A DNA stretch of 64,000 bases from Hoeflea sp. (lineage in GTDB: Bacteria; Pseudomonadota; Alphaproteobacteria; Rhizobiales; Rhizobiaceae), in assembly GCA_019084245.1 (NCBI GenBank), contig JAHRFE010000035.1, positions 62,001 through 126,000 of the forward strand. The letters are read 5' to 3'. The number at the start of each line of letters is the position of its first letter. Position 1 is the stretch's first letter. The translations under genes and the position numbers were made by a program. The notes beneath the pieces were generated by a model. That model saw only the letters and a list, made by a program, of their open reading frames with translations. It did not search any database and had not been told where the DNA came from. This document shows positions 16,874-25,981 of the stretch, in pieces.

Positions 16874-17644
16874 ATGCAGATGCTCTCCAAACGTCATGCC
16901 GAGATCCTTCGGATGCTTGCCGACGAAGGCACCGTGACCATCTCAGAGCTTGCCGCGCGGCTCGGCGTGTCGCTCGAGACCGTGCGGCGGGACGTGCGAC
17001 CGCTCACGGAAAACGGGTCCGTGCTGAAAATCCACGGCGCGGTGGGGCTCGCGGGCCAGGTGGGCGAGGCGCCGTTCCAGCGGCGGATGCGCGAGAACGC
17101 CGACGCCAAGCGCCGCATTGCGCGGGAAATGGCGCAGCTCATCCGTGACGGGGACTCGGTGATGCTCGACACCGGCACCACCACGAGCTTCGTGGCGCGC
17201 GAACTGCTCGGGCACCGGCGCCTGACGGTCGTGACCAACTCCTCCGACATCGCCCGCACGCTGGCCACGGTCAACGGCAACAAGGTCTACATGGCCGGTG
17301 GCGAACTCAGGAGCGATTCAGGCGCTGCATTCGGGGTTTCGGCAATCGAGTTCATCGCGAAATTCTCCGTCACCCACGCCATCATTTCTGCCGGCGCCAT
17401 CGATGCCCCCTCAGGTGTCATGGACTTCGACCTCGAGGAGGCCGAATTCGCCCGGATGATGCTGTCGCGCGGTGAGCAGAGCTACGTCGTCACGGACCAC
17501 ACCAAGTTCGGCCGCCGCGGGCTCGTATCGGTCGCGGGCTTCGACGCCATCGGCCATCTGGTGACCGATGCGCCTGTGGGGGATGATCTTGCCATGCTGC
17601 TCGAGGGGCACGGCACACGGCTGATTATCGCCGGGTCCGTTTAG
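16874..17644 (+). CDS. DeoR-family transcriptional regulator
   Basis: The 256-residue protein has an N-terminal DeoR winged helix ('RHAEILRMLADEGTVTISEL', then 'LGVSLETVRRDVRPLTENG'). A DeoRC sugar-phosphate-binding domain follows, with 'MLDTGTTTSFVARELLGH', 'VVTNSSDIARTLA', 'YMAGGELRSDSGAAFG' and 'VVTDHTKFGRRG'. An AAAAGG ribosome site precedes the ATG. It is divergent from the betaine-type importer and convergent (five-base gap) with the mannitol dehydrogenase gene. DeoR proteins usually sense phosphorylated sugars or polyols, so its target could be either neighbour; position does not decide. Confidence 0.88.
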   Translation: MQMLSKRHAEILRMLADEGTVTISELAARLGVSLETVRRDVRPLTENGSVLKIHGAVGLAGQVGEAPFQRRMRENADAKRRIAREMAQLIRDGDSVMLDTGTTTSFVARELLGHRRLTVVTNSSDIARTLATVNGNKVYMAGGELRSDSGAAFGVSAIEFIAKFSVTHAIISAGAIDAPSGVMDFDLEEAEFARMMLSRGEQSYVVTDHTKFGRRGLVSVAGFDAIGHLVTDAPVGDDLAMLLEGHGTRLIIAGSV

Positions 17645-17649
17645 CAGGA

Positions 17650-19155
17650 TCAATTGGCCAGATATCCGGCCAGCACTTCCCGGGTCGAAGTCCGCTGCAG
17701 CCGTTCCAGCGCCTTGGCGAAGGCGCACACGAAGTCCGGCGATTGGGCGATCGCGCCGAAGATATCCGGCATCGCCAAGAATTCCCGCGGATCCTTGCGC
17801 GCGGCCAGCGCCCGCTCGGTCAGCCGTGCGGCATTCGGATCATCGACCGCGACAGCCGCGCCATCATGTGCCGCAGCGCAATAATGCGCCCAGAGGGCGA
17901 CTTCGAGCGCCAGGCCGTTGACCGGCTGGCCGGCCGCCAGTCGGTCGGCGATGGTTGGCAGGATGAATTTGGGCTGACGGTTGGAGCCATCGAGGCAGAG
18001 CCGCGGAATGGTGTCGCCCAGCGCCGAGTTGGAAAACCGACTGGCCACAACGGTGACATAATCGGTGAGGCTGACCCCTTCGATCTCAGGCACTGTCGGC
18101 AAGATTTCCTCGACGGTCAGCTTGCTGAGAAATCCGGCGATCAGCGGATCGGCCATGGCGTCATGGACAAAGTGATGGCCAAGCAGGGCGGAGGAGTAGG
18201 CTATGGCTGCGTGGCCGCCATTGAGTATCCTGAGCTTCATCAGCTCATAAGGCGCGACATCGCGCACGAATTCGACGCCGACCTTTTCCAGCGCCGGCCG
18301 GCCTTGCGGGAAATTGTCCTCCATCACCCATTGCCGGAACGGCTCGCAGACCACGGGTGCTGCGTCCTCGATCCCGAACCGTGCGCGCACGAGATCGATC
18401 TCACGCGCGCCGGTCGCCGGCGTGATGCAGTCCACCATCGAGTTCGGGAAGGCGACATTGTCAGCGATCCAGTCGGCCAGGTCCGGATCGACCAATCGTG
18501 CCAGGCCCAGAACGGTGGCGCGCGCCACATGGCCGTTTTCGGGAAGATTGTCGCAGGACATGATGGTGAACGGCGGATGCCCCCTGGCCCGCCGCGCCTT
18601 CAGTGCGGCGATGATGACGCCAAAAACGGTCTGGGGCGGGTGGCCGGCGCCCGTCTCGCGAACAATGGCAGGATGGGTCGGATCGAAGCCGCCGGTTTCG
18701 GCGCTGAGAAAGTAGCCGCCTTCGGTTACCGTCAGGGAGACAATCCGGATCTGCGGATCCTGCATGGCGTCGATCAGCGCGACGGGATCGACGGCGACAA
18801 AGTCGATCATCGATCCGATCACGCTGGCGCGATAACCCTTGGGATCGAGCTCGACGATGGTGGTCAGCCAGTCCTGGGGTCCAAGCTTGTCCCGCATGGC
18901 CTCATCAAAGTGCATCATGCCGGCGCCGATGATCGCCCAATCGAAATCCTCGCCCAGTTCGAACAGGCGATGGAAGTAATTGGCCTGGTGGGCGCGGTGA
19001 AAATTGCCGACGCCCACATGCAGCACCCCGGGCGTCAATGCCCGTCGGTCATAGCCGGGCGTGCTCACGTCTTCAGGCAGCATGGTCAGGGTTTCTGAGC
19101 GAAGCGCGGTGGCGTCGACGGCCTCCGCTTGTTGGGGGGGATGGGAGTCTTGCAT
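17650..19155 (-). CDS. mtlK: Mannitol/polyol 2-dehydrogenase
   Basis: This 501-residue long-chain polyol dehydrogenase has the NAD-binding start 'GVLHVGVGNFHRAHQANYF' and the catalytic motif Lys-x4-Asn-x2-His in 'KLRILNGGHAAIAYS'. 'VTEGGYFL' and 'MSCDNLPENGHVAR' are further family landmarks. Length and motifs match rhodobacterial MtlK, which oxidises mannitol to fructose and arabitol to xylulose. It is the last gene of the smoEFGK-smoS operon, its ATG overlapping the smoS stop as TGATG. No fructokinase gene follows, unlike in some relatives. The fructose produced would need a kinase encoded elsewhere. Confidence 0.9.
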   Translation of the reverse strand: MQDSHPPQQAEAVDATALRSETLTMLPEDVSTPGYDRRALTPGVLHVGVGNFHRAHQANYFHRLFELGEDFDWAIIGAGMMHFDEAMRDKLGPQDWLTTIVELDPKGYRASVIGSMIDFVAVDPVALIDAMQDPQIRIVSLTVTEGGYFLSAETGGFDPTHPAIVRETGAGHPPQTVFGVIIAALKARRARGHPPFTIMSCDNLPENGHVARATVLGLARLVDPDLADWIADNVAFPNSMVDCITPATGAREIDLVRARFGIEDAAPVVCEPFRQWVMEDNFPQGRPALEKVGVEFVRDVAPYELMKLRILNGGHAAIAYSSALLGHHFVHDAMADPLIAGFLSKLTVEEILPTVPEIEGVSLTDYVTVVASRFSNSALGDTIPRLCLDGSNRQPKFILPTIADRLAAGQPVNGLALEVALWAHYCAAAHDGAAVAVDDPNAARLTERALAARKDPREFLAMPDIFGAIAQSPDFVCAFAKALERLQRTSTREVLAGYLAN

Positions 19156-19928
19156 CAGTTCATCCAGTTCCCGCCGTCGACATTGTATGTCTGGGCGACG
19201 ATGTAGTCGGCATCCTTGGTGGCGAGAAACACCGCCATTCCGGTCAGGTCATCGGCGGTGCCCATGCGGCCAAAGGGAACCGCCTTGCCCACAAGCCGCT
19301 TCTTCTCACCCGGCGCCAGGTTCTCGTGGCGGGCAAACAGCGCGTCGACATGGTCCCAGTGCTCGCCGTCGACCACGCCCGGGGCGATCGCGTTGACGTT
19401 GATGCCGTGCCTGATCAGATCGAGCCCGGCCGATTGGGTGAGGCTGATGACGGCGGCCTTGGTGGCGCAATAGACGCCGACCAGGGCCTCGCCGCGCCGC
19501 CCCGCCTGGCTTGCCATGTTGATGATCTTGCCGCCCTTGCCGCGGGCGATCATGGATTTGGCGACCGCCTGCAGCGTGAACAGCGTGCCCGCGACATTGA
19601 TCGAAAACAGCTTCTCAAAACTCTCGCGGCGGATCTCGATGATCGGGGCGAGATCGAACAGCGCCGCATTGTTGATCAGGATGTCGATGCCGCCCGTGCG
19701 GTCGGCCACGGCCTTGACGGCGGCGTCGATCGAGGCCTGGTCGCTGACATCGAGATGCACCGCGAAGGCCTGCTCGCCGATCCGGGACGCGGTCGCCGTC
19801 GCCCGCTCGAGGTCAATGTCGGCGATGGCGACGGTCGCCCCTTCCGCGACATAGCGCTCGGCAAAAGCCTGGCCAATGCCGCGGGCCGCACCGGTGATGA
19901 TGGCGGTTTTCCCTGCAAGACGCGACAT
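19155..19928 (-). CDS. smoS: Sorbitol (L-glucitol) dehydrogenase, short-chain dehydrogenase family
   Basis: The 257-residue classical SDR shows cofactor motif 'TGAARGIGQAF', 'INNAALFDL' (NNAG-like), a Ser in 'INMASQAG' and the catalytic 'YCATKAAV' (Tyr-x3-Lys). It ends 'VDGGNWMN', the form seen in SmoS-type sorbitol dehydrogenases. The ATG at 19928 overlaps the stop of the ATPase gene as TGATG, and its stop overlaps the start of mtlK in the same way. The predicted reaction is NAD-dependent oxidation of D-glucitol to fructose in the cytoplasm. Confidence 0.9.
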   Translation of the reverse strand: MSRLAGKTAIITGAARGIGQAFAERYVAEGATVAIADIDLERATATASRIGEQAFAVHLDVSDQASIDAAVKAVADRTGGIDILINNAALFDLAPIIEIRRESFEKLFSINVAGTLFTLQAVAKSMIARGKGGKIINMASQAGRRGEALVGVYCATKAAVISLTQSAGLDLIRHGINVNAIAPGVVDGEHWDHVDALFARHENLAPGEKKRLVGKAVPFGRMGTADDLTGMAVFLATKDADYIVAQTYNVDGGNWMN

Positions 19929-20926
19929 CAGACGGCCAGTCCCGCGGCGTCGAAGCGGTAGATCCTGTTGGGATCGGGCGTGAGCCAGACGGTGTCGCCA
20001 TGACTGACCTGGATTTCGCCGCTGGCGCGAACATTGACCGTGCCGAGTGCATCGGTGTGAACATGAAGGAAAGTGTCGGAGCCAAGATGCTCGGCAACGC
20101 CGACGGTGCCCTTCCATTCGCCATCGGTCTTGGAGATCGCGATGTGCTCGGGGCGGAAACCGATGGTCTTGGCGCCAAGCTTCTCGGCGGGCGCGCCGGC
20201 GACAAGATTCATCTTCGGCGAACCGATGAAGCCTGCGACGAAGAGGTTTTTGGGGGAATTGTAGAGCTCCATCGGCGAGCCGACCTGCTCGATATTGCCC
20301 GCATTGAGGACCACGATCTTGTCCGCCATGGTCATGGCTTCGATCTGGTCATGGGTGACATAGACCATGGTCGTCTTGAGCTGGTGATGCAGTTCGCTGA
20401 TCTCCAGCCGCATGGTGCCACGGAGGGCCGCATCGAGATTGGACAGCGGCTCGTCGAAGAGGAAGGCCGAGGGCTGCCGTACGATGGCGCGGCCGATGGC
20501 GACGCGCTGGCGCTGGCCGCCGGAAAGCTGGCCGGGGCGGCGTTCCAGATAGTCGGTCAGATTGAGGATGCGCGCCGCATCACCGACCTTTTTCTCTATC
20601 GTCGCCTTGTCCTCGCCGGCCATCTTCAACGGAAAGGCGATGTTCTTGGCCACTGTCATGTGCGGGTAGAGCGCGTAGGACTGGAACACCATCGCCAGCT
20701 TGCGCTTGGCCGGCGCCTCGCCTGTGACATCGCGGCCATCGATGGAGATCACGCCCGAGGTCGTATCCTCAAGGCCGGCGATAAGGCGCAGAAGCGTGGA
20801 TTTTCCGCATCCCGAAGGGCCGACGAAGACCACGAACTCGCCATCCTCGATGTCGAGGTTGATGTCGGGAATAATGACGACATTGCCAAAGGACTTCTTG
20901 ACGTTGCGAAGTGTGATGTTGCCCAT
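19928..20926 (-). CDS. smoK: Polyol ABC transporter ATP-binding protein (MalK/SmoK type)
   Basis: The 332-residue carbohydrate-type ATPase begins '[16 protein letters not shown]'. It has Walker A '[13 protein letters not shown]', signature '[15 protein letters not shown]', Walker B '[12 protein letters not shown]' and a C-terminal TOBE/regulatory domain ('[12 protein letters not shown]'). The start at 20926 is fixed by the family N terminus; the open frame upstream lies antisense-like over the permease gene and is not coding. It would energise the two permeases encoded upstream. Confidence 0.93.
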   Translation of the reverse strand: MGNITLRNVKKSFGNVVIIPDINLDIEDGEFVVFVGPSGCGKSTLLRLIAGLEDTTSGVISIDGRDVTGEAPAKRKLAMVFQSYALYPHMTVAKNIAFPLKMAGEDKATIEKKVGDAARILNLTDYLERRPGQLSGGQRQRVAIGRAIVRQPSAFLFDEPLSNLDAALRGTMRLEISELHHQLKTTMVYVTHDQIEAMTMADKIVVLNAGNIEQVGSPMELYNSPKNLFVAGFIGSPKMNLVAGAPAEKLGAKTIGFRPEHIAISKTDGEWKGTVGVAEHLGSDTFLHVHTDALGTVNVRASGEIQVSHGDTVWLTPDPNRIYRFDAAGLAV

Positions 20927-20943
20927 GACGGTTCCCCCGGTTT

Positions 20944-21768
20944 CTACTTCACGGCGCCGAAGGTCAGGCCGCGGACAAGTTGCTTCTGGCTGAACCAGCC
21001 CATGATCAGGATCGGCGCGATGGCCAGCGTGGAGGCCGCCGAAAGCTTGGCCCAGAACAGGCCCTGCGGGCTCGAGAACGAGGCGATGAAGGCGGTGAGC
21101 GGCGCCGCGTTGGTGGTGGTGAGCTGGATGGTCCAGAAGGATTCGTTCCAAGCAAGGATGATGTTGAGCAGCATGGTGGAAGCTATGCCCGGGATAGCCA
21201 TCGGCGTGAGGATGTAAACGATCTCGTTCCACAGCGACGCGCCGTCCATCCGCGCGGCTTCGAGGATCTCTCCCGGGATCTCGCGGAAGTAGGTGTAGAG
21301 CATCCAGACCACGATCGGCAGGTTGATCAGCATCAGCATCACGGTCAGGCCTATGCGGGTGTCCATGAGGCCTGTGCGCAGGAAGATGAGATAGATCGGC
21401 ACCAGCACCGCGACCGCCGGCATCATCTTTGTGGAAAGCATCCACATCAGAATGTCCTTGGTGTGTTTGGTTGGCGAGAAGGCCATGGCCCAGGCTGCCG
21501 GGATCGCCACGATCAGCGCCAGGACAGTCGAGCCGAGCGCCAGGATGACCGAGTTCATGAACGGCTTGAAATAGTCGTTCTGGGTCTGGACGGCGATGTA
21601 GCTCTCGATGGTGAAGGACGGGATCAGGTTGAAGCCGGCGATCGCCTCGGATTCGGTCTTCAGGCTTGTGATGATCGTGTAGAGGATCGGGAAGAAGATC
21701 ACGAGGGCTATCGTCCAGGCGACCGCCGTGTTGATGGCCTTTGTGCGTGTGGTGACTGCGCGCGCCAT
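20944..21768 (-). CDS. smoG: Polyol ABC transporter permease (MalG/SmoG type)
   Basis: The 274-residue protein has about six membrane segments and the permease EAA loop '[27 protein letters not shown]' (conserved EAA---G). The C terminus '[16 protein letters not shown]' is typical of MalG-like carbohydrate permeases. It lies nine bases downstream of the smoF stop and 17 bases upstream of smoK. It should form the membrane channel with SmoF for sorbitol and mannitol uptake. Confidence 0.92.
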   Translation of the reverse strand: MARAVTTRTKAINTAVAWTIALVIFFPILYTIITSLKTESEAIAGFNLIPSFTIESYIAVQTQNDYFKPFMNSVILALGSTVLALIVAIPAAWAMAFSPTKHTKDILMWMLSTKMMPAVAVLVPIYLIFLRTGLMDTRIGLTVMLMLINLPIVVWMLYTYFREIPGEILEAARMDGASLWNEIVYILTPMAIPGIASTMLLNIILAWNESFWTIQLTTTNAAPLTAFIASFSSPQGLFWAKLSAASTLAIAPILIMGWFSQKQLVRGLTFGAVK

Positions 21769-21777
21769 TGTTCTCTC

Positions 21778-22647
21778 CTAATCCAGGTTCTTGCCGACAG
21801 CGCGCATCAGGAAGATGGCGACGAAGTTGGCGAGGACGACGGCGATGATTCCGCCTGCGGCGCCCCCGCCGATGTCGAAATTGAGACGGGCTGCGCGATA
21901 GATGAGGAACACCAGATTGGTCGAGGCATAACCCGGACCGCCGTTGGTCGTGACCAGGATCTCGGCATAGACGGCGAGCAGGAAGATGGTCTGGATCAGG
22001 ATGACCACGGTGATGGCGCGCGCCATGTGCGGCAATGTCAGATAGATGAAGCGGCTGACGAAACCCGCGCCGTCCATTTCGGCGGCTTCCTTCTGTTCGC
22101 CGTCAAGCGACTGCAGCGAGGTGAGCAGGATCAGCGTGGCGAAGGGCAGCCATTGCCAGGCGACGATGATGATGATCGAAAACAGCGGATATTGCGCAAA
22201 CCAGTCGACCGGATCAGCGCCGAAGAAATTCGCGATGTCGGCGAACACCCCGTAGCTCGGGTTCATGATCATGTTCTTCCACACCAGGGCTGCAACCGGC
22301 GGCATGACGAAGAAGGGCGAGATCACCAGAATTCTCACGATGCCCTGGCCGAACATGGGCTGGTCGATCAGCAAGGCGATGGCAATGCCGCCGACCACGG
22401 TGATCAGCAGCACGCCCAGGACCAGCACGAGCGTGTTCCAGATCGACTGGAAAAAGGCCGGATCGGTGTAGAAATATCTGTAATTGAAGAAACCGGCCCA
22501 GCTTGTGTTTGCAGGGTTGAGCAGGTTGTAGTTCAGGAAGGAGAAATAGAGGGTCATTCCCAGTGGCACGACCATCCAGATCAGCAGCAGGATGATCGCC
22601 GGCGCCCGCATGATATTTGCAAGACCTTGGGTTTGACGGGTGGCCAT
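21778..22647 (-). CDS. smoF: Polyol ABC transporter permease (MalF/SmoF type)
   Basis: The 289-residue membrane protein has the MalF-like N terminus '[27 protein letters not shown]'. Its EAA loop '[24 protein letters not shown]' (partial) is followed by '[16 protein letters not shown]'. It pairs with SmoG. A 93-base gap containing a strong hairpin separates it from the binding-protein gene upstream, which would allow lower expression than SmoE. Confidence 0.92.
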   Translation of the reverse strand: MATRQTQGLANIMRAPAIILLLIWMVVPLGMTLYFSFLNYNLLNPANTSWAGFFNYRYFYTDPAFFQSIWNTLVLVLGVLLITVVGGIAIALLIDQPMFGQGIVRILVISPFFVMPPVAALVWKNMIMNPSYGVFADIANFFGADPVDWFAQYPLFSIIIIVAWQWLPFATLILLTSLQSLDGEQKEAAEMDGAGFVSRFIYLTLPHMARAITVVILIQTIFLLAVYAEILVTTNGGPGYASTNLVFLIYRAARLNFDIGGGAAGGIIAVVLANFVAIFLMRAVGKNLD

Positions 22648-22694
22648 GACGCTCTCCCTGCGTTCGGTCGCGAACAGGTTCTGGAGGTGAAATC

Positions 22695-22719
22695 GGCCGC
22701 CCGGTTTGAACGGGCGGCC
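22695..22719 (-). repeat. Strong GC hairpin between smoE and smoF
   Basis: GGCCGCCCG (22695-22703) pairs perfectly over nine bases with CGGGCGGCC (22711-22719) around a seven-base loop. It begins 22 bases after the smoE stop on the transcribed strand and has no T-run. Such intercistronic hairpins protect the upstream binding-protein message, as in malE-malF. Confidence 0.65.
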
Positions 22720-22740
22720 AGGTGCCCCGGGAGGGTGGTG

Positions 22741-24051
22741 CTACTTGATGTAGCCGGCGCGCGTCATTTCGCGCGTTGCAACCGATTGAGCCTGTGCCAG
22801 CGCATCGTCAACCGACATCTGTCCGGCCAGTGCTGCGGAGAACAGCTGTCCGACGGTGGTGCCCAGGCCCTGGAATTCGGGAATAGCGACGAATTGCACG
22901 CCGACATAAGGCACCTCATCGACGGTCGGCTTGGTGGGGTCGGCCGCGTTGATCGAGTCGAGCGTCATCTTGGCGAACGGCACCTTGGCGTATTCCGGGT
23001 TCTCGTAGAGCGAGGTGCGGGTGCCTGGGGGCACGTTTGCCCAGCCTTCCTTCGAGGCGACCAGTTCCAGATAGGCCTTGGACGTTGCCCAGGAGACAAA
23101 GGTCTGCGCCGCTTCGGCGTTCTTGGTGCCGGCGGGCACTGCGAGCGACCATGCCCACAGCCAGTTGCCACGCTTGCCCAGGCCCGTGTCGGGGGCCAGC
23201 GCGTAGCTTACCTTGTCGGCGACGGTGGAGTCGGTCGGGTTGGAGACGAAGGACGCGGCGACGGTGGCGTCGATCCACATGCCGCATTTGCCCTGCTGGA
23301 AGAGTGCGAGGTTCTCGTTGAACCCGTTCGACGATGCGCCGGTCGGTCCGGCCTCGTTCATCAGGTCGACATACGACTGCAGAGTGTTCTTCCAGGCCGG
23401 CTGGTCGAACTGGGGCTTCCAGTCCATGTCGAACCAGCGGGCGCCGAAGGAGTTTGACAGGGCCGTCAGGAAGGCCATGTTCTCGCCCCAGCCGGCCTTG
23501 CCGCGCAGGCAGATGCCGTTGATGCCGTTTTCGCGGTCGGTCATCTTGCGCGCGGCGTCGGCGATGAAGTCCCATGTCGGGGCGTCGGGCATTTCAAGGC
23601 CGGCCTTTTCCATCAGGTCGGTGCGGTACATCACGAACGAGCTCTCGCCGTAGAACGGCGCAGCATACAGCTTGCCCTCGTAGGAAAGGCCACCGGCAAT
23701 AGCCGGGATGATGTCTTCGGCGTCATAGTCGTCCCCGAGACCATCGAGCGGCAGCAGCCAGCCCTGCTTGGCCCAGATCGGAACCTCATAGGTGCCGATG
23801 GTCATGACGTCATACTGACCGCCCTGGGTGGCGATGTCGGTGGTGACGCGTTCGCGAAGGATGTTCTCCTCCAGCGTCACCCAGTTCAGCTCGATGTCCG
23901 GGTGCTTCGCGGTGAAATCGTCGGTCAGTGCCTGCATGCGGATCATGTCACCGTTGTTGACGGTGGCGATGGTCAGTGTTTCGGCAAGCGCCGCCGTGCC
24001 AAGCATGGACAACGCCGACGCGCACAGAAGCGCGTTTGCAAATCTCTTCAT
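22741..24051 (-). CDS. smoE: Polyol ABC transporter substrate-binding protein
   Basis: The 436-residue SBP_bac_1 protein has a signal peptide ('MKRFANALLCASALSMLGTAALA') and then 'ETLTIATVNNGDMIRMQALTD', the opening of SmoE/MtlE mannitol and sorbitol binding proteins. The start at 24051 is chosen over an upstream in-frame ATG because GGAGGA lies about eight bases before it. 'WGENMAFLTALSNSFGARWFDMDWKPQ' (in part) is also characteristic of this subgroup. It is the first gene of the transporter operon, 164 bases downstream of its regulator. Confidence 0.92.
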   Translation of the reverse strand: MKRFANALLCASALSMLGTAALAETLTIATVNNGDMIRMQALTDDFTAKHPDIELNWVTLEENILRERVTTDIATQGGQYDVMTIGTYEVPIWAKQGWLLPLDGLGDDYDAEDIIPAIAGGLSYEGKLYAAPFYGESSFVMYRTDLMEKAGLEMPDAPTWDFIADAARKMTDRENGINGICLRGKAGWGENMAFLTALSNSFGARWFDMDWKPQFDQPAWKNTLQSYVDLMNEAGPTGASSNGFNENLALFQQGKCGMWIDATVAASFVSNPTDSTVADKVSYALAPDTGLGKRGNWLWAWSLAVPAGTKNAEAAQTFVSWATSKAYLELVASKEGWANVPPGTRTSLYENPEYAKVPFAKMTLDSINAADPTKPTVDEVPYVGVQFVAIPEFQGLGTTVGQLFSAALAGQMSVDDALAQAQSVATREMTRAGYIK

Positions 24052-24063
24052 GAATTCCTCCCA

Positions 24064-24128
24064 ATGCCCAGTATGGGCAAATGCCAATTAGACGGGCAAA
24101 TATTCATTCAGACTCTTGCGCGAGTCAA
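24064..24128 (-). promoter_or_regulatory. smoE promoter and candidate operator cluster
   Basis: On the minus strand TTGACT (24128-24123) and GAATAT (24105-24100) are spaced by 17 bases. The -35 overlaps an inverted repeat GACTC-N6-GAGTC (24111-24126). Downstream are two direct copies of GGGCAAAT, written on the plus strand (24075-24082 and 24094-24101), and the inverted repeat TGCCCA-GTA-TGGGCA (24064-24078). These are plausible binding sites for the SorC-type regulator encoded just upstream. Confidence 0.5.
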
Positions 24129-24213
24129 TGCAGAATCGATGCTGCACCTGCACAGAAAACGGATATCTTGAAATTATGACAATGATATCAACGGTTTAAA
24201 AAGCTGATGTTCT

Positions 24214-24228
24214 GCTCAATGGTTGAGC
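24214..24228 (-). terminator. Short hairpin overlapping the regulator stop codon
   Basis: GCTCAA (24214-24219) and TTGAGC (24223-24228) form a 6-bp stem with a three-base loop. On the minus strand it is followed by AGAACATCAGCTTTTTAAA. It could be a weak terminator separating the regulator from smoE, or an operator half. Confidence 0.35.
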
Positions 24229-25172
24229 AAATGCTCTGCTGTGGCCTCGTCGGTGATGAGCCCGTTGATCAGTCTGCCGCGCATTGCGGCAAGGATGGCG
24301 TCGGTCTTGAGGGTGCCGACCGCAATCGCAATCACCGGTTTGGACGGAGAAACATGCAGGATGGCGCTCGCCACCCTGTCATTGGTCAGTCCGTCGATCA
24401 GCTTGCCGGAGCGGTCGAAGACCCACGACGTGATCTCGCCCACGGCGCCCGCCTTGATCAGGGCGCGGGTCTCCTCGCGGCTGACAAAGCCGTCGATCAG
24501 CAAGGGCGCATTGTCTCCGATATTGCCGATGCCGACATAGGTGACATCGGCCTGCCGGGCCAGTTCGAGAATGTTGTGCACCGCTTCCTGCTGCTGCAGC
24601 AGCTGCTTTTCCTCCACCGACCGGGCAAAGACAGGCAGCGGCATCGGATAGTGACGCGCGTTGACCCGGTCCGCCATGCGGATGACGACGTTGTAGGGGG
24701 TAGCGGCGCCATCCGACATCATGTTGCCAAGCAGCGAGACGATCCGGTGTTGCGGGCAATCCATTTTCGGCAGTTGTTCGACACAGGCGCGCAGGGCTCG
24801 CCCCGTGCCCAGCGCGATGATCTTCGGATGGTCGGATTTGAGCAGCCGCTCTATTTCACCCGCCGCCAGTTGCGCGACGCCGGTCAGCGCCGCCGGCGCA
24901 TCGGGATCGCTCGGTGCCACTTCGCAGGAGACGAGGCCGAATTTTTCCGACAGGCCATGGGCGAGTTCCATACATCTGGCGATCGGATGATCCAGCCGAA
25001 CCTTGACGAGCTTCTCGCTGACAGCGAGGGAAACCAGGCGTTGTGCGGATTGTCGCGAGACGCCGAGCTTTCGGGCTATTTCGTCTTGCGTGTTGCCGGC
25101 CACATAATAGAGCCAGCCGGCGCGGGCAGCGTCGTCAAGACGGCTTGTTTCGTGATCGCCCGCATTGCTCAT
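24216..25172 (-). CDS. smoC: SorC/DeoR-type sugar-binding transcriptional regulator
   Basis: The 318-residue protein has an N-terminal helix-turn-helix ('TQDEIARKLGVSRQSAQRLVSLA'). The SorC effector domain follows: 'IIALGTGRALRACVEQL', 'VSLLGNMMSDGAATPYNVV', 'YVGIGNIGDNAPLLIDGFVS', and 'KPVIAIAVGTLKTDAILAAMRGRLINGLITDEATAEHLL' (conserved pieces). SorC proteins bind a phosphorylated sugar in an isomerase-like fold. It is immediately upstream of smoE on the same strand and overlaps the HAD gene by four bases. It should control the sorbitol/mannitol operon. Confidence 0.9.
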   Translation of the reverse strand: MSNAGDHETSRLDDAARAGWLYYVAGNTQDEIARKLGVSRQSAQRLVSLAVSEKLVKVRLDHPIARCMELAHGLSEKFGLVSCEVAPSDPDAPAALTGVAQLAAGEIERLLKSDHPKIIALGTGRALRACVEQLPKMDCPQHRIVSLLGNMMSDGAATPYNVVIRMADRVNARHYPMPLPVFARSVEEKQLLQQQEAVHNILELARQADVTYVGIGNIGDNAPLLIDGFVSREETRALIKAGAVGEITSWVFDRSGKLIDGLTNDRVASAILHVSPSKPVIAIAVGTLKTDAILAAMRGRLINGLITDEATAEHLLNH

Positions 25173-25921
25173 GTGCCCATCCGTCCGTCCAATTGCCGTT
25201 TGGCCTGAGGCACCATTTCAAAGAAAAGCTCCCAATTGTCAAAGCATCGCACTTTTCCGCCAAGGCTGAGCGTCTCTTCGCTCAACCCCTTCAGATGACT
25301 TCCGCCGGTGAAGCGCAGCACCTGCATGCCGGCATTGTTCGCCGCCTCGATGCCGGGCAGGGAATCCTCGATGACAAGGCACCTGGCCGGATCGGCCTGC
25401 ATCTGCCTGGCGGCATGCAGGAACAAATCGGGCGCCGGTTTGCCTCTTTCGACTTCGGAGGCGGTGAAGATCCGCTTAGCAAAAAAATCGGACAATCCGG
25501 TCAGTTCGAGCGACCGCGAAGCCCGCTTCGGCGAACTGCTTGTCGCCACGCAGGCCCTGGTCGCCAATTGTGGCAGCAGCACCTCGATGCCCGATGTCGT
25601 GACCAACTCCAGTTCAAAGCGAGCAAGAAGCTCGGTACGGTATTTCTCCTCGAAATCCGTACCGGGGTGATAACCGTGGGAGTGGCGGATTTCGGCTGCG
25701 ACCTTGGCCCAGCTGCGGCCGAGAAAATGGGTTTGCACATGGGCGGTATCGACCTTGACCCCGATGCTTGCCAGCGCATCGATCAGCACACGCGCGCTGA
25801 TGACCTCACTATCGATGAGGACTCCATCGCAGTCAAAAATGATCAATTCGGGAGCGAGCGGAATTAGCTTCAGGCCTTGTTTGGTTGCTGGCCAGATCCG
25901 ATAGCACGGCTGGCGCCTCAA
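25169..25921 (-). CDS. HAD-superfamily phosphatase (beta-phosphoglucomutase/GPH-like)
   Basis: It is about 250 residues from a TTG at 25921; a CTG at 25873 is an alternative because no ATG precedes the family start. Motif I is 'FDCDGVLIDSEV' with both catalytic Asp, motif II 'VATSSSPKRA', motif III Lys in 'GKPAPDLFLHAA' and motif IV 'VIEDSLPGIEAA'. The helical cap lies between motifs I and II. Its stop overlaps the SorC-type regulator start. By position it may dephosphorylate a sugar or polyol phosphate, which would lower the level of a regulator ligand; this is inference. Confidence 0.85.
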   Translation of the reverse strand: MRRQPCYRIWPATKQGLKLIPLAPELIIFDCDGVLIDSEVISARVLIDALASIGVKVDTAHVQTHFLGRSWAKVAAEIRHSHGYHPGTDFEEKYRTELLARFELELVTTSGIEVLLPQLATRACVATSSSPKRASRSLELTGLSDFFAKRIFTASEVERGKPAPDLFLHAARQMQADPARCLVIEDSLPGIEAANNAGMQVLRFTGGSHLKGLSEETLSLGGKVRCFDNWELFFEMVPQAKRQLDGRMGT

Positions 25922-25981
25922 AGGCAGCCCAACCCTGCGCGGTCGCCGCCAGGGAACAGTGTGAGCGCGAGCGCGGCAGCA

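Noticed and set aside
20980-23457. Long open frame (825 codons) on the plus strand across the smo permease and binding-protein genes
   Set aside because: It runs antisense through three genes and their gaps, with a composition of Asp, His, Gln and Arg repeats typical of shadow frames.
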